A stretch of DNA of 10,128 bases from Deltaproteobacteria bacterium (GTDB lineage: Bacteria; Desulfobacterota; BSN033; UBA1163), in contig VGRU01000124.1 in assembly GCA_016875255.1 (NCBI GenBank), forward strand, positions 1 through 10,128, written 5' to 3'. Positions 1-5,893 of the stretch are shown one piece after another. Made by a program: the position numbers and the translations under genes. A model generated the notes under the pieces. It searched no databases and had not been told where the DNA came from. It saw only the letters and a program-made list of their open reading frames with translations. The first letter of the stretch is position 1. Each line of letters begins with the position of its first letter.

Positions 1-65
1 TGAGAACATAGACGGGGTGATGGAAAGGATATGGGGTTGTATATGATTGATAAAATCTCCCCTCA

Positions 66-86
66 CCCCTCTTTGCCAAAGAGGGG
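66..86. repeat. Hairpin repeat CCCCTCTTTG / CAAAGAGGGG
   Basis: CCCCTCTTTG at 66-75 and CAAAGAGGGG at 77-86 are perfect inverted repeats around a single C, so a real hairpin would use the middle bases as its loop. The left flank CCCCTCAC and this C/G-rich stem recur as a pattern around 8774-8940. This looks like a dispersed intergenic repeat rather than a terminator, because no T run follows on either strand. The remainder of 1-285 shows no supported gene or RNA. Confidence 0.5.
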
Positions 87-183
87 GAAAAAGAGACATT
101 TCCTTAACCTGGGGGAGAAAAATGACTGAAATGACCCACTCACTTACGCGAAGAGCCCTATTTATTTTAGTCTCTTCAGGGTG

Positions 184-210
184 TTGACTTAATTTTTAAG
201 TCAAGTTTTT
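184..210 (+). terminator. Terminator-like AT-rich hairpin with T tract
   Basis: TTGACTTAA at 184-192 and TTAAGTCAA at 196-204 form a perfect 9-bp stem with a TTT loop, followed by GTTTTT. This has the form of an intrinsic terminator on the plus strand, for a gene beyond the left edge, although the stem has little GC. For mnmG, read in the other direction, the tract after the stem is not T-rich, so it is unlikely to be the mnmG terminator. Confidence 0.35.
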
Positions 211-285
211 AGGCAGGAAGACTCAACTCATTCACTTCCGGTTCAATCCTTGTTTGTGAACCACCCCATATCCCCTGGCCCAGGG

Positions 286-2148
286 TTATAGATAGCCTTG
301 TTTTTTCAGGTTGATCATCAGGATGGAGAGGGCGGCAGGGGTAATGCCGGAGATGCGGGAGGCTTGGCCGAGGGAAATGGGCCTGATTTTAATGAGTTTC
401 TCCGACACCTCTGTGGTGAGGCCGATGATCGAATGAAAATCAAAATCCTCCGGAAAGTTCACCTCCTCCAATTTTTTAAATCTCTCGATCAGTTCCATCT
501 GCCTCTTAATATAACCGTCATATTTGACTTGAATCTCCACCTGCTCGCTCACTTCCTTTTTAAGGGTTTTAAGTTCGGGATGAAATTCGAAGAGATGTCC
601 GAAATGGATCTCGGGTCTTTTCAATAATTCGAGGAGGGAGGTTTCCTTCTTCAAGGGAGTGCATCCCCAGCGATGGAGGATGTCATTGTTTTTTCTTGTG
701 GGTGTGATTTTGGACTCTGAAATTCTCAAAAGGGTCTTTTCGATTGCTGACCTTTTCTCTAAAAAGATCCGATAATCGTCTTTTTTTACCAATCCCGCCT
801 GATAGCCTATTTCTCTCAACCTCAGATCAGCATTGTCCTCTCTCAGATGGAGGCGATATTCTGCGCGTGAGGTAAACATCCGGTAAGGTTCAGATGTCCC
901 CTTGGTGACCAGATCGTCAATCAGAACACCGATGTAAGCATCGGAACGTTTCAGGACCATAGGCTCCTTTCCTCTGATATAGAGAGAAGCATTGATCCCT
1001 GCGATCAGTCCCTGGGCAGCGGCTTCCTCATAACCCGATGTCCCGTTGATTTGGCCGGCGTGGAAAAGGCCTTCGATCTTTTTCGTTTCAAGGGAAGGCT
1101 TAAGTTCCGTGGGGTCAACAAAATCATACTCGATGGCATACCCCGGCCGGATGATCTCGACCTTTTCAAGCCCCTGAATCGACCTGAGCATACGCATCTG
1201 AATGTCGAGTGGAAGGCTGGTGGAGACTCCATTCGGGTAGATCTCGTTCGTATCTTTTCCGTCGGGTTCGAGAAAGATCTGATGCCTCTTCTTATCGGCG
1301 AAACGGACGACCTTGTCCTCAATCGATGGACAGTATCTGGGGCCGATTCCCTTAATGATTCCACAATAGAGAGGGGAGCGATCAAGACCGCTCTTGATAA
1401 TCTCGTGAGTGTCGAGGTTGGTGTAGGTGATGGTGCAGGGGACCTGTTCTATTTCGATCCTTTCAGTTGAAAAAGAGAAGGGAATCGGAGGCTCATCTCC
1501 ATATTGAGGGATGAGGTCTGAAAAGTCGATGGTATTGCCATCGAGTCTTGGCGTAGTCCCGGTCTTAAGCCTTCCCATGCGAAATCCCAATTTTTTGAGC
1601 GATTCGGATAAAACGATGGAGGGAGGATCGCCCATCCTGCCGGAGGGAAAGTGGTCCAGACCGACATGAACAAGACCATTGAGAAAGGTCCCCGGCGCAA
1701 GGATCAGGGTTTTTGTTAGAATCGTTTCATCCCCGTCTGTTCTAATCCCAGTGACCTTATTGCCGTCAACGATGATCTCTTCAACCGTTGCCTGTTTGAT
1801 GAAAAGGTTTGCCTGCTCCTCCACAATCCTTTTCATTCTGAGCCGGTAGGCGTGGCGATCCACCTGTGCCCTGGAGGAGCGGACCGCCGGCCCTCTTGTC
1901 ATATTGAGCTGTTTGAACTGGATCCCCGTCTCATCCGTCGCCCGGGCCATCTCTCCACCCAGGGCGTCGATTTCTTTGACCAGATGGCCTTTGGCCAGAC
2001 CGCCGATGGCAGGGTTGCAGGACATGTAACCGATCTGTTCGATCTTCTGAGTGATGAGAAGGGTAGGGTGGCCCATCCGGGCGCAAGCCAGAGAGGCTTC
2101 AATGCCGGCATGACCGCCACCCACCACAATCACATGAAAATCTTTCAT
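286..2148 (-). CDS. mnmG: tRNA uridine-5-carboxymethylaminomethyl(34) synthesis enzyme MnmG (GidA)
   Basis: A 620-residue protein, the normal MnmG length (about 620-635). The family uses FAD and NADH and, in complex with the GTPase MnmE, installs the (carboxymethyl)aminomethyl group on wobble U34 of certain tRNAs in the cytoplasm. Visible motifs: the FAD-binding GGGHAGIEA at residues 10-18; SCNPAIGG at 43-50 with the conserved cysteine C44; a central GPRYCPSIEDKVVRF stretch; HAGQINGTSGYEEA, a second flavin-contacting segment; and a C-terminal GITPAALSIL helical tail. The start MKDFHVIVVGGG fits the family, but no good Shine-Dalgarno sequence precedes it. It is the last of three same-strand genes, 84 bp after a QueG-like gene with a repeat hairpin between them. 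The usual neighbours mnmE and rsmG are not seen; the 285 bp beyond its stop show no rsmG start. Identification is very secure. Confidence 0.98.
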   Translation of the reverse strand: MKDFHVIVVGGGHAGIEASLACARMGHPTLLITQKIEQIGYMSCNPAIGGLAKGHLVKEIDALGGEMARATDETGIQFKQLNMTRGPAVRSSRAQVDRHAYRLRMKRIVEEQANLFIKQATVEEIIVDGNKVTGIRTDGDETILTKTLILAPGTFLNGLVHVGLDHFPSGRMGDPPSIVLSESLKKLGFRMGRLKTGTTPRLDGNTIDFSDLIPQYGDEPPIPFSFSTERIEIEQVPCTITYTNLDTHEIIKSGLDRSPLYCGIIKGIGPRYCPSIEDKVVRFADKKRHQIFLEPDGKDTNEIYPNGVSTSLPLDIQMRMLRSIQGLEKVEIIRPGYAIEYDFVDPTELKPSLETKKIEGLFHAGQINGTSGYEEAAAQGLIAGINASLYIRGKEPMVLKRSDAYIGVLIDDLVTKGTSEPYRMFTSRAEYRLHLREDNADLRLREIGYQAGLVKKDDYRIFLEKRSAIEKTLLRISESKITPTRKNNDILHRWGCTPLKKETSLLELLKRPEIHFGHLFEFHPELKTLKKEVSEQVEIQVKYDGYIKRQMELIERFKKLEEVNFPEDFDFHSIIGLTTEVSEKLIKIRPISLGQASRISGITPAALSILMINLKKQGYL

Positions 2149-2162
2149 AGATTTGTTTTTAG

Positions 2163-2213
2163 GGTTCGAGGATTCAAGGGTTCATGCCTGCCTGCGGTAG
2201 GCAGGGGTTCGAG
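2163..2213. repeat. Hairpin repeat between the QueG-like gene and mnmG
   Basis: CCTGCCT at 2187-2193 and AGGCAGG at 2199-2205 form a perfect 7-bp stem with a GCGGT loop. It is flanked by two direct copies of GGTTCGAG (2163-2170 and 2206-2213). The unit makes up most of the 84-bp spacer before mnmG. No T run follows, so it is more likely a dispersed repeat or an mRNA-stabilising hairpin than a terminator. Confidence 0.5.
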
Positions 2214-2232
2214 CTTTTAATATTTTGGTTCT

Positions 2233-2934
2233 TCACTTGACCCCCTGGCCACTTGACCCCTTGAACCCCTTACACGCTTTGACACAGATGCCACAGATAT
2301 GATGGCTGAAATGGAGAGTTTTGGAAAAGACCTTCAGTTGTTCATAGCATCGGAGATGATCGAAATCTTCCGGTCTCTCTTTAATGGCTTCCGCTGGGCA
2401 GACTTTTATACAGGCCCGGCAGGAACCACAGTCTTTTGCAGATGGAAAATCGATCTCCAGAGGAAGGTCCGTAAGAACGGTGACGAGGCGAATCCTGGAA
2501 CCAAACTTTTCATTGACGAGGAGATTATTCCTGCCGATCCACCCCAACCCCGCCGCAAGGGCGATATGCTTGTGTGAGAGATGGCCTTTCTGGCTTTTCC
2601 AGTCCACGATCTGTGAGGCTGCAATGGGCATGGCCCGGTATCCTTTTTCCTGAATGGCTGAAGAAACGCTGAGGCCGATCGTATCGAGGAGGATGTTGAC
2701 CCTCTGATAGTGATGAAAGTAATGAGGCGTGGGAGCGTCTTCAATTCCTTCGAGAATAGAATCGGAGAGATGATACCCTACAGAGACGGCAAAAGGGAGG
2801 TGGTCGATGGCATTAGAGGGAAGAAGGATGTCTTCTTTTTTTACAAGACTAAGATCGGCAACCCCAAAGAGGGAACCACCCCACTGGCGGCAAAGGGTTT
2901 TTATCTCTTCAACATTTTCCGCTGGGTTTGTCAT
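2233..2934 (-). CDS. QueG-like double 4Fe-4S cluster protein (short epoxyqueuosine reductase family)
   Basis: A 233-residue soluble protein resembling the N-terminal and ferredoxin parts of QueG (COG1600), the cobalamin-dependent enzyme that reduces epoxyqueuosine to queuosine in tRNA. Residues 1-165 look like the DUF1730-type domain, with SHKHIALAAGLGWIGRN at 120-136 as the signature. Residues 169-180 are CGSCRACIKVCP, one four-cysteine motif; C196, C214, C217 and C221 supply a second set, so two 4Fe-4S clusters can be built. Classical QueG is about 350-400 residues and ends in HEAT-like repeats, which are absent, so the true substrate is uncertain; many short relatives are uncharacterised. 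The last residues (KGFKGSSGQGVK) are encoded by a GGGGTCAAG-type repeat and are probably not ancestral. The gene sits between a GAF/Fis regulator and mnmG, so a tRNA-modification role is plausible. The start has only a weak, distant purine stretch upstream. Confidence 0.85.
   Translation of the reverse strand: MTNPAENVEEIKTLCRQWGGSLFGVADLSLVKKEDILLPSNAIDHLPFAVSVGYHLSDSILEGIEDAPTPHYFHHYQRVNILLDTIGLSVSSAIQEKGYRAMPIAASQIVDWKSQKGHLSHKHIALAAGLGWIGRNNLLVNEKFGSRIRLVTVLTDLPLEIDFPSAKDCGSCRACIKVCPAEAIKERPEDFDHLRCYEQLKVFSKTLHFSHHICGICVKACKGFKGSSGQGVK
2234..2270 (-). repeat. GGGGTCAAG-type repeat overlapping the end of the QueG-like gene
   Basis: On the minus strand three related units occur in a row: GGGGTTCAAG, GGGGTCAAGT and, after GGCCA, GGGGGTCAAGT. 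They encode the last eleven or so residues and reach the stop codon of the QueG-like gene. Low-complexity units of this kind are seen in intergenic DNA of related genomes, so the gene appears to run into a repeat. Confidence 0.55.
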
Positions 2935-2979
2935 AGAGTAAATTGTGACTTCTCTCTGGGTTTATTGCAAGAGGCATCG

Positions 2980-3040
2980 ATTTCGGAATTCGGAATGCGG
3001 ATTTCGGAGTTCATTCCGCACACCGCATTCCGGAATCCGC
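2980..3040. repeat. REP-like inverted repeat between the regulator and the QueG-like gene
   Basis: CGGAATGCGG at 2991-3000 pairs perfectly with CCGCATTCCG at 3023-3032. The whole block is built from short variants of ATTCCGGA/TCCGGAAT and ATTTCGGA. It fills most of the 113-bp spacer and begins just after the regulator's stop codon. It probably forms a strong hairpin in the transcript, which could separate expression of the regulator from that of the downstream genes. Confidence 0.6.
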
Positions 3041-3047
3041 AATTGCG

Positions 3048-3860
3048 TCAGCGGGATTTTATTTTTAACTCTTTCAGCTTCGTGCGGAGGGTGTTGCGAT
3101 TGATTCCCAGAAGCTGGGCGGCGGAGGTCTGAACATGGCCTACTTTTTCCATTGCCGATTTGATCAGGATTTTTTCCACAAGCGAAATAATATCGTCAAG
3201 AAGGCCGGTCCTGCTTTTCGACTCCACATAGGGATCGATCCTGTTTAAGACCTCTGTCAGTCTTTCTTCAAGTATCTCTTCCAATAACGAAGTTTTCAAT
3301 TTAGATTTTCTCGATCCCGCGTGACGCTCCTCTTTCTTCAGGTGATAATTTTTGATCGTTGGGGAGAGAATTGCCGAAAGAATAGAAAGGAAATGAAAGT
3401 CTTCGGTGAAGTCGCTCCTGGATCCATAAAGAGGGTTGATGTTCATGACGCCGATGGGTTCACTCTCGACCATGAGAGGGATGCAGAGCAACGGCGGCCG
3501 GATTTTATCCATCTGTTTCGGATTCTTGATGGCTCCTTCATAAAAAGGTTCCTGGCTGATATTCTGAATGGTCATCGGTAACCGGGATTGAAGGGCCTCG
3601 CCAATGATCCCTTTTCCACTTTGACCATGATGGGGGTGGTTTTCCATTTCGATTCCATAAAGGGCTTCCATATGAAGAGAGTCCTTCTCAGCGTCGCTAA
3701 GGATAAGGGCGGCATAATCGACAGAAAAAAAATGTGAGAGCGTGGTTATTACTCCAAGAAAATATTCTTGGAGCTGGGGCTGGGGTGAAAGCAGGGATAT
3801 TTCATAGAGGCTTCTCAATTCGGGGTTGGTTCGTGGGTTGGCAAAGAATGATGAGGACAT
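3048..3860 (-). CDS. GAF-domain transcriptional regulator with Fis-type helix-turn-helix (NifA-like, no AAA+ domain)
   Basis: A 270-residue protein. Residues about 15-170 match a GAF sensor domain of the NifA type: LYEISLL at 18-24, DYAALIL at 48-54, GKGIIGEAL at 82-90, and a PLLCIPLMVESEPIGVMNI core at 123-141. Residues about 175-215 are charged and probably helical, a possible linker or coiled coil. Residues about 225-266 form a Fis-family HTH_8, with AMEKVGHVQTSAAQLLGINRN matching the Fis/NtrC C-terminus. The central sigma-54-activating AAA+ domain of NifA and NtrC is missing, and with it the GAFTGA and Walker motifs, so it should bind DNA but not remodel sigma-54 polymerase. Its ligand cannot be read from sequence. 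An AGGAG site at 3867-3871 lies six bases upstream of the ATG and supports the start. It heads a possible operon with the QueG-like gene and mnmG and is divergent from miaA, so autoregulation or control of miaA is possible but unproven. Confidence 0.85.
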   Translation of the reverse strand: MSSSFFANPRTNPELRSLYEISLLSPQPQLQEYFLGVITTLSHFFSVDYAALILSDAEKDSLHMEALYGIEMENHPHHGQSGKGIIGEALQSRLPMTIQNISQEPFYEGAIKNPKQMDKIRPPLLCIPLMVESEPIGVMNINPLYGSRSDFTEDFHFLSILSAILSPTIKNYHLKKEERHAGSRKSKLKTSLLEEILEERLTEVLNRIDPYVESKSRTGLLDDIISLVEKILIKSAMEKVGHVQTSAAQLLGINRNTLRTKLKELKIKSR

Positions 3861-3866
3861 TTTTGG

Positions 3867-3871
3867 CTCCT
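3867..3871 (-). promoter_or_regulatory. Ribosome binding site of the GAF/Fis regulator gene
   Basis: On the minus strand the sequence reads AGGAG followed by six bases and then ATG. This is close to ideal spacing and fixes the start of the regulator gene. It also shows that this organism uses ordinary Shine-Dalgarno signals, which makes their absence at some other genes here notable. Confidence 0.7.
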
Positions 3872-3989
3872 GAAGTTTATGAAATCTTCACCCTGTTAGA
3901 AATAGTGTCCCTTTGTAGTAAAATTACCAACTCAATTTAATCAAACTGGATTCAGATTTCAAGAGAATTTTAAAGGAGTGACTTTACGC

Positions 3990-4018
3990 TTGCAGTCTAT
4001 CGGTGAATTCATTAAAAT
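3990..4018 (+). promoter_or_regulatory. Candidate sigma-70-type promoter of miaA
   Basis: TTGCAG at 3990-3995 and TAAAAT at 4013-4018 are separated by exactly 17 bp and each matches the consensus hexamer at most positions. Transcription would be expected to start near 4025, only about three bases before the miaA ATG at 4028. If this is the promoter used, the miaA message is leaderless or nearly so. This fits the absence of a usable Shine-Dalgarno sequence directly before the ATG. Confidence 0.5.
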
Positions 4019-4027
4019 GCACTCCGT

Positions 4028-4972
4028 ATGGCCGAAGTCATAGAAAGGGTGAAACCCCAGTTGGTCATTCTGCTCGGGCCAACCGGAGCAGGAAAGTCAG
4101 GCCTGGCCATCGAACTGGCGGAAGCGTTTGGGGGTGAAGTCCTCAATGCCGATTCGATGCAGGTCTATCGTTATATGGATATCGGCACTGCCAAACCGAC
4201 GCCAGAGGAGCGGCAGAGGATCAAGCACCATCTGATTGACCTGGTCACTCCAGATCAGCCCTTTCATGCAGACCTCTATCGGACACTTGGAAGAAGGATT
4301 ATTGATTCCTTACATCAAAAAGTGACGCCGATCTTTGTCGCGGGAGGAACCGGTCTCTATATCAAAGCCCTTACGCAGGGGCTTTTCACCAGTCCCAAGA
4401 TCCATCCCCTGGTTCGTGAAAAATTGAAGCAGGAGGCAGAGCAGAAGGGGAGGGAATCCCTTCATCAGAGATTGAAAGGGGTAGACCCGGAAGCGGCGTC
4501 CCGAATCCATTCCAACGACCTTTTCCGAACGATCAGGGCGTTGGAGGTTTTTGAATCCACCGGTATTCCGATCTCCTTCTTCAGGGATCAGCATCGCTTT
4601 GGCGATCGGCCCTATCTCACTTTTAAGATTGGCCTGGAAATGGATCGCGACAAACTTTACCGCCGGATTGAAGAGAGAGTGGACCGGATGATCAAGAGAG
4701 GATTTCTTAAGGAAGTGGAAGGATTGCTCCAGATGGGCTATGGCCCGGGATTGAAGCCGATGCAGAGTCTGGGTTATAAACAGATGGCACAATTCCTTTC
4801 GAATGATTTCGGATGGGATGAAGCGGTGCGGCAGATGAAGAGAGAGACCCGCCATTATGCCAAGCGTCAATGGACATGGTTTAAGGCGGACGGAGAGGTT
4901 TGCTGGCACGACGAATCTGCTGACCGGGAGAAGATATTTTCGGAGGTCAAGTCTTTTTTGAGAGAGCCCTGA
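4028..4972 (+). CDS. miaA: tRNA dimethylallyltransferase MiaA
   Basis: A 314-residue protein of normal family length (about 300-320). MiaA transfers the dimethylallyl group from DMAPP to N6 of A37, next to the anticodon, in tRNAs that read UNN codons. Motifs: the P-loop GPTGAGKS at 17-24, DSMQVYRYMDIGTAKP at 42-57 (DMAPP and tRNA contact region), GGTGLYIKAL at 106-115, and a C-terminal MQSLGYKQM followed by TRHYAKRQWTWFK, both characteristic. The ATG at 4028 is the only reasonable start: an in-frame stop lies at 4013-4015, no start codon lies between it and 4028, and the next Met codon falls after the P-loop. No Shine-Dalgarno sequence is placed correctly, and the predicted promoter almost abuts the start. 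It is followed by hfq after 87 bp, the classic miaA-hfq arrangement. Confidence 0.98.
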   Translation: MAEVIERVKPQLVILLGPTGAGKSGLAIELAEAFGGEVLNADSMQVYRYMDIGTAKPTPEERQRIKHHLIDLVTPDQPFHADLYRTLGRRIIDSLHQKVTPIFVAGGTGLYIKALTQGLFTSPKIHPLVREKLKQEAEQKGRESLHQRLKGVDPEAASRIHSNDLFRTIRALEVFESTGIPISFFRDQHRFGDRPYLTFKIGLEMDRDKLYRRIEERVDRMIKRGFLKEVEGLLQMGYGPGLKPMQSLGYKQMAQFLSNDFGWDEAVRQMKRETRHYAKRQWTWFKADGEVCWHDESADREKIFSEVKSFLREP

Positions 4973-4993
4973 GAAAAATGCCTGGACTCTCTT

Positions 4994-5028
4994 GATTACA
5001 CAGATTTTAAAAAAGATTAAACAGATTT
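4994..5028 (+). repeat. Two imperfect copies of a GATTACACAGATTT motif, 21-bp period
   Basis: GATTACACAGATTT at 4994-5007 and GATTAAACAGATTT at 5015-5028 differ at one base and lie 21 bp apart, between miaA and hfq. Similar GATTACACAGATT strings recur in intergenic DNA of many environmental bacteria, so this is probably a dispersed repeat fragment. It could also be a binding site in the hfq leader. The sequence does not settle this. Confidence 0.5.
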
Positions 5029-5045
5029 CTTTTCAGAAATCCTTT

Positions 5046-5056
5046 GGGAGGGAGGG
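5046..5056 (+). promoter_or_regulatory. Strong purine-rich ribosome binding site of hfq
   Basis: A run of two overlapping GGGAGG motifs ends three bases before the first ATG at 5060. GGGAGG at 5046-5052 is spaced about seven bases from ATG 5060; the second copy would suit ATG 5066 or 5069. The exact hfq start (M1, M3 or M4 of the reading frame) is therefore not fully fixed, though the difference is only two or three residues. Confidence 0.6.
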
Positions 5057-5059
5057 TAA

Positions 5060-5293
5060 ATGGCGATGATGAAGAATCAGATTAATGTTCAGGATCAGTT
5101 TCTTAACCGGATTCGGAGGGATCGGAGCCATGTTGTCGTAGAGCTGACCACCGGCCGTAAGCTTGAAGGGGTCGTCCAAAGTTTTGACAACTTCTGCCTC
5201 ATCCTTCGAAGCAAGGGGGATGAATTGATCTACAAACACGCCATCTCCTCGATTACCACGGGTGAGAGGGTAGAACTATACGAACAGAAATAG
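5060..5293 (+). CDS. hfq: RNA chaperone Hfq
   Basis: A 77-residue Sm-like protein expected to form a hexameric ring that binds small RNAs and mRNAs. The Sm1 motif covers about residues 11-52 (QDQFLN, rim arginines R19, R20 and R22, LEGVVQSFDNF). The Sm2 motif contains the invariant YKHAISSI at 58-65. The C-terminal tail after the Sm core is very short, unlike the long tail of enterobacterial Hfq. The gapless alignment with E. coli Hfq is offset by three residues. It places Glu28 where E. coli has the distal-face aromatic Tyr25, and Arg33 where it has Ile30, so the A-rich RNA-binding face may differ. Located 87 bp after miaA and 9 bp before scpB, so probably co-transcribed with scpB. Identification is secure. 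Confidence 0.97.
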   Translation: MAMMKNQINVQDQFLNRIRRDRSHVVVELTTGRKLEGVVQSFDNFCLILRSKGDELIYKHAISSITTGERVELYEQK

Positions 5294-5302
5294 GATAAGG
5301 AA

Positions 5303-5893
5303 ATGAATGAAATTGATATTAAACCAATACTCGAGAGCATTGTATTTGTCTCTGAGTCTCCGGTCAAACTCGATACCCTGACAGAGGTCCTTCCCGAATG
5401 GGATGAGACAGCCATTTTAAATGGGCTTGAGCAGCTCAGGAAGGGTTGTGAGGAGGGGTGCAGAGGGTTAGAGCTGGTGGAAGTGGCAGGAGGATACCAG
5501 TTTCGGACAAAACCTCAATGGGCCCAATGGGTCAACCGGTTGAAGAAAGCGAAGCCTGTGAAGTTAAGCCAATCCGCACTCGAGACGCTAGCCATCATTG
5601 CCTATCGGCAGCCTGTGATTCGGCCGACGATTGAGATGATTCGAGGCGTGGATTCGGGATGGGTGATCCGCTCACTGCTGGAGAAGGGACTGATCCGGAT
5701 CGTGGGCAGGAAAGAAATTCCGGGACGGCCTCTCATCTACGGGACCACCAAAACCTTTCTTGAACTCTTCAACCTCAACACCCTCTCCGATCTTCCCACT
5801 CTTAAGGAGATCGAGCCTCCTCCGGAGCCGGAAGAAGGTTCGTCACAAAAAATCTTACAATTCCCTCCTCCTCCGGAGACTGTGTCAGAATAG
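5303..5893 (+). CDS. scpB: Segregation and condensation protein ScpB
   Basis: A 196-residue protein, in the usual 180-200 range. ScpB dimers bind the kleisin ScpA in the Smc-ScpAB condensin that organises and segregates the chromosome. It has two winged-helix domains: residues about 8-80, opening with ILESIVFVSESPVKLDTL, and about 88-160, with LSQSALETLAIIAYRQPVIRP, the RGVDSGWVIRSLLEKGLI segment, and GRPLIYGTTKTFLELFNL, all family hallmarks. The tail from about 165 is rich in Pro and Glu. AGGATAAGG just before the ATG serves as ribosome binding site, and hfq ends 9 bp upstream. The usual partner scpA is not next to it in this window. The last codons (ETVSE and the stop) lie in the terminal repeat of an inserted mobile element starting at 5877, so the original C-terminus was probably different. 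Confidence 0.96.
   Translation: MNEIDIKPILESIVFVSESPVKLDTLTEVLPEWDETAILNGLEQLRKGCEEGCRGLELVEVAGGYQFRTKPQWAQWVNRLKKAKPVKLSQSALETLAIIAYRQPVIRPTIEMIRGVDSGWVIRSLLEKGLIRIVGRKEIPGRPLIYGTTKTFLELFNLNTLSDLPTLKEIEPPPEPEEGSSQKILQFPPPPETVSE

Larger units (their letters stand above)
3861..4027. promoter_or_regulatory. Divergent intergenic region between the GAF/Fis regulator and miaA
   Basis: These 167 bp separate two genes transcribed away from each other, so they must hold promoters for both or depend on one. The plus-strand half contains a good sigma-70-like promoter (listed separately). On the minus strand, TTGATT and TTGAGT hexamers occur around 3926-3943, but no well-spaced -10 box is convincing. 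No clear operator palindrome was found by eye. A Fis-type regulator next to its own divergent promoter region often acts there; this is inference from context. Confidence 0.5.

Noticed and set aside
239..262. GGTTCAATCC stretch resembling a tRNA T-loop
   Set aside because: No acceptor stem, anticodon arm or D-loop could be fitted around it; only a 6-bp inverted pair GGTTCA/TGAACC is present.
298..627. Open frame on the plus strand opposite mnmG
   Set aside because: It lies wholly inside mnmG on the other strand, its translation looks like no protein family, and the mnmG frame is unmistakable. The other long antisense frames over mnmG, miaA, rluB and the minus-strand genes were rejected for the same reason.
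3861..3960. Sigma-70 promoter for the GAF/Fis regulator
   Set aside because: TTGATT, TTGAGT and TTGGTA are present on the minus strand, but none has a -10 hexamer matching more than about half the consensus at 16-18 bp.
4902..4920. TGGCACG string resembling a sigma-54 -24 box
   Set aside because: The GC doublet is at the wrong distance from the GG doublet, and the site lies inside the miaA coding region.
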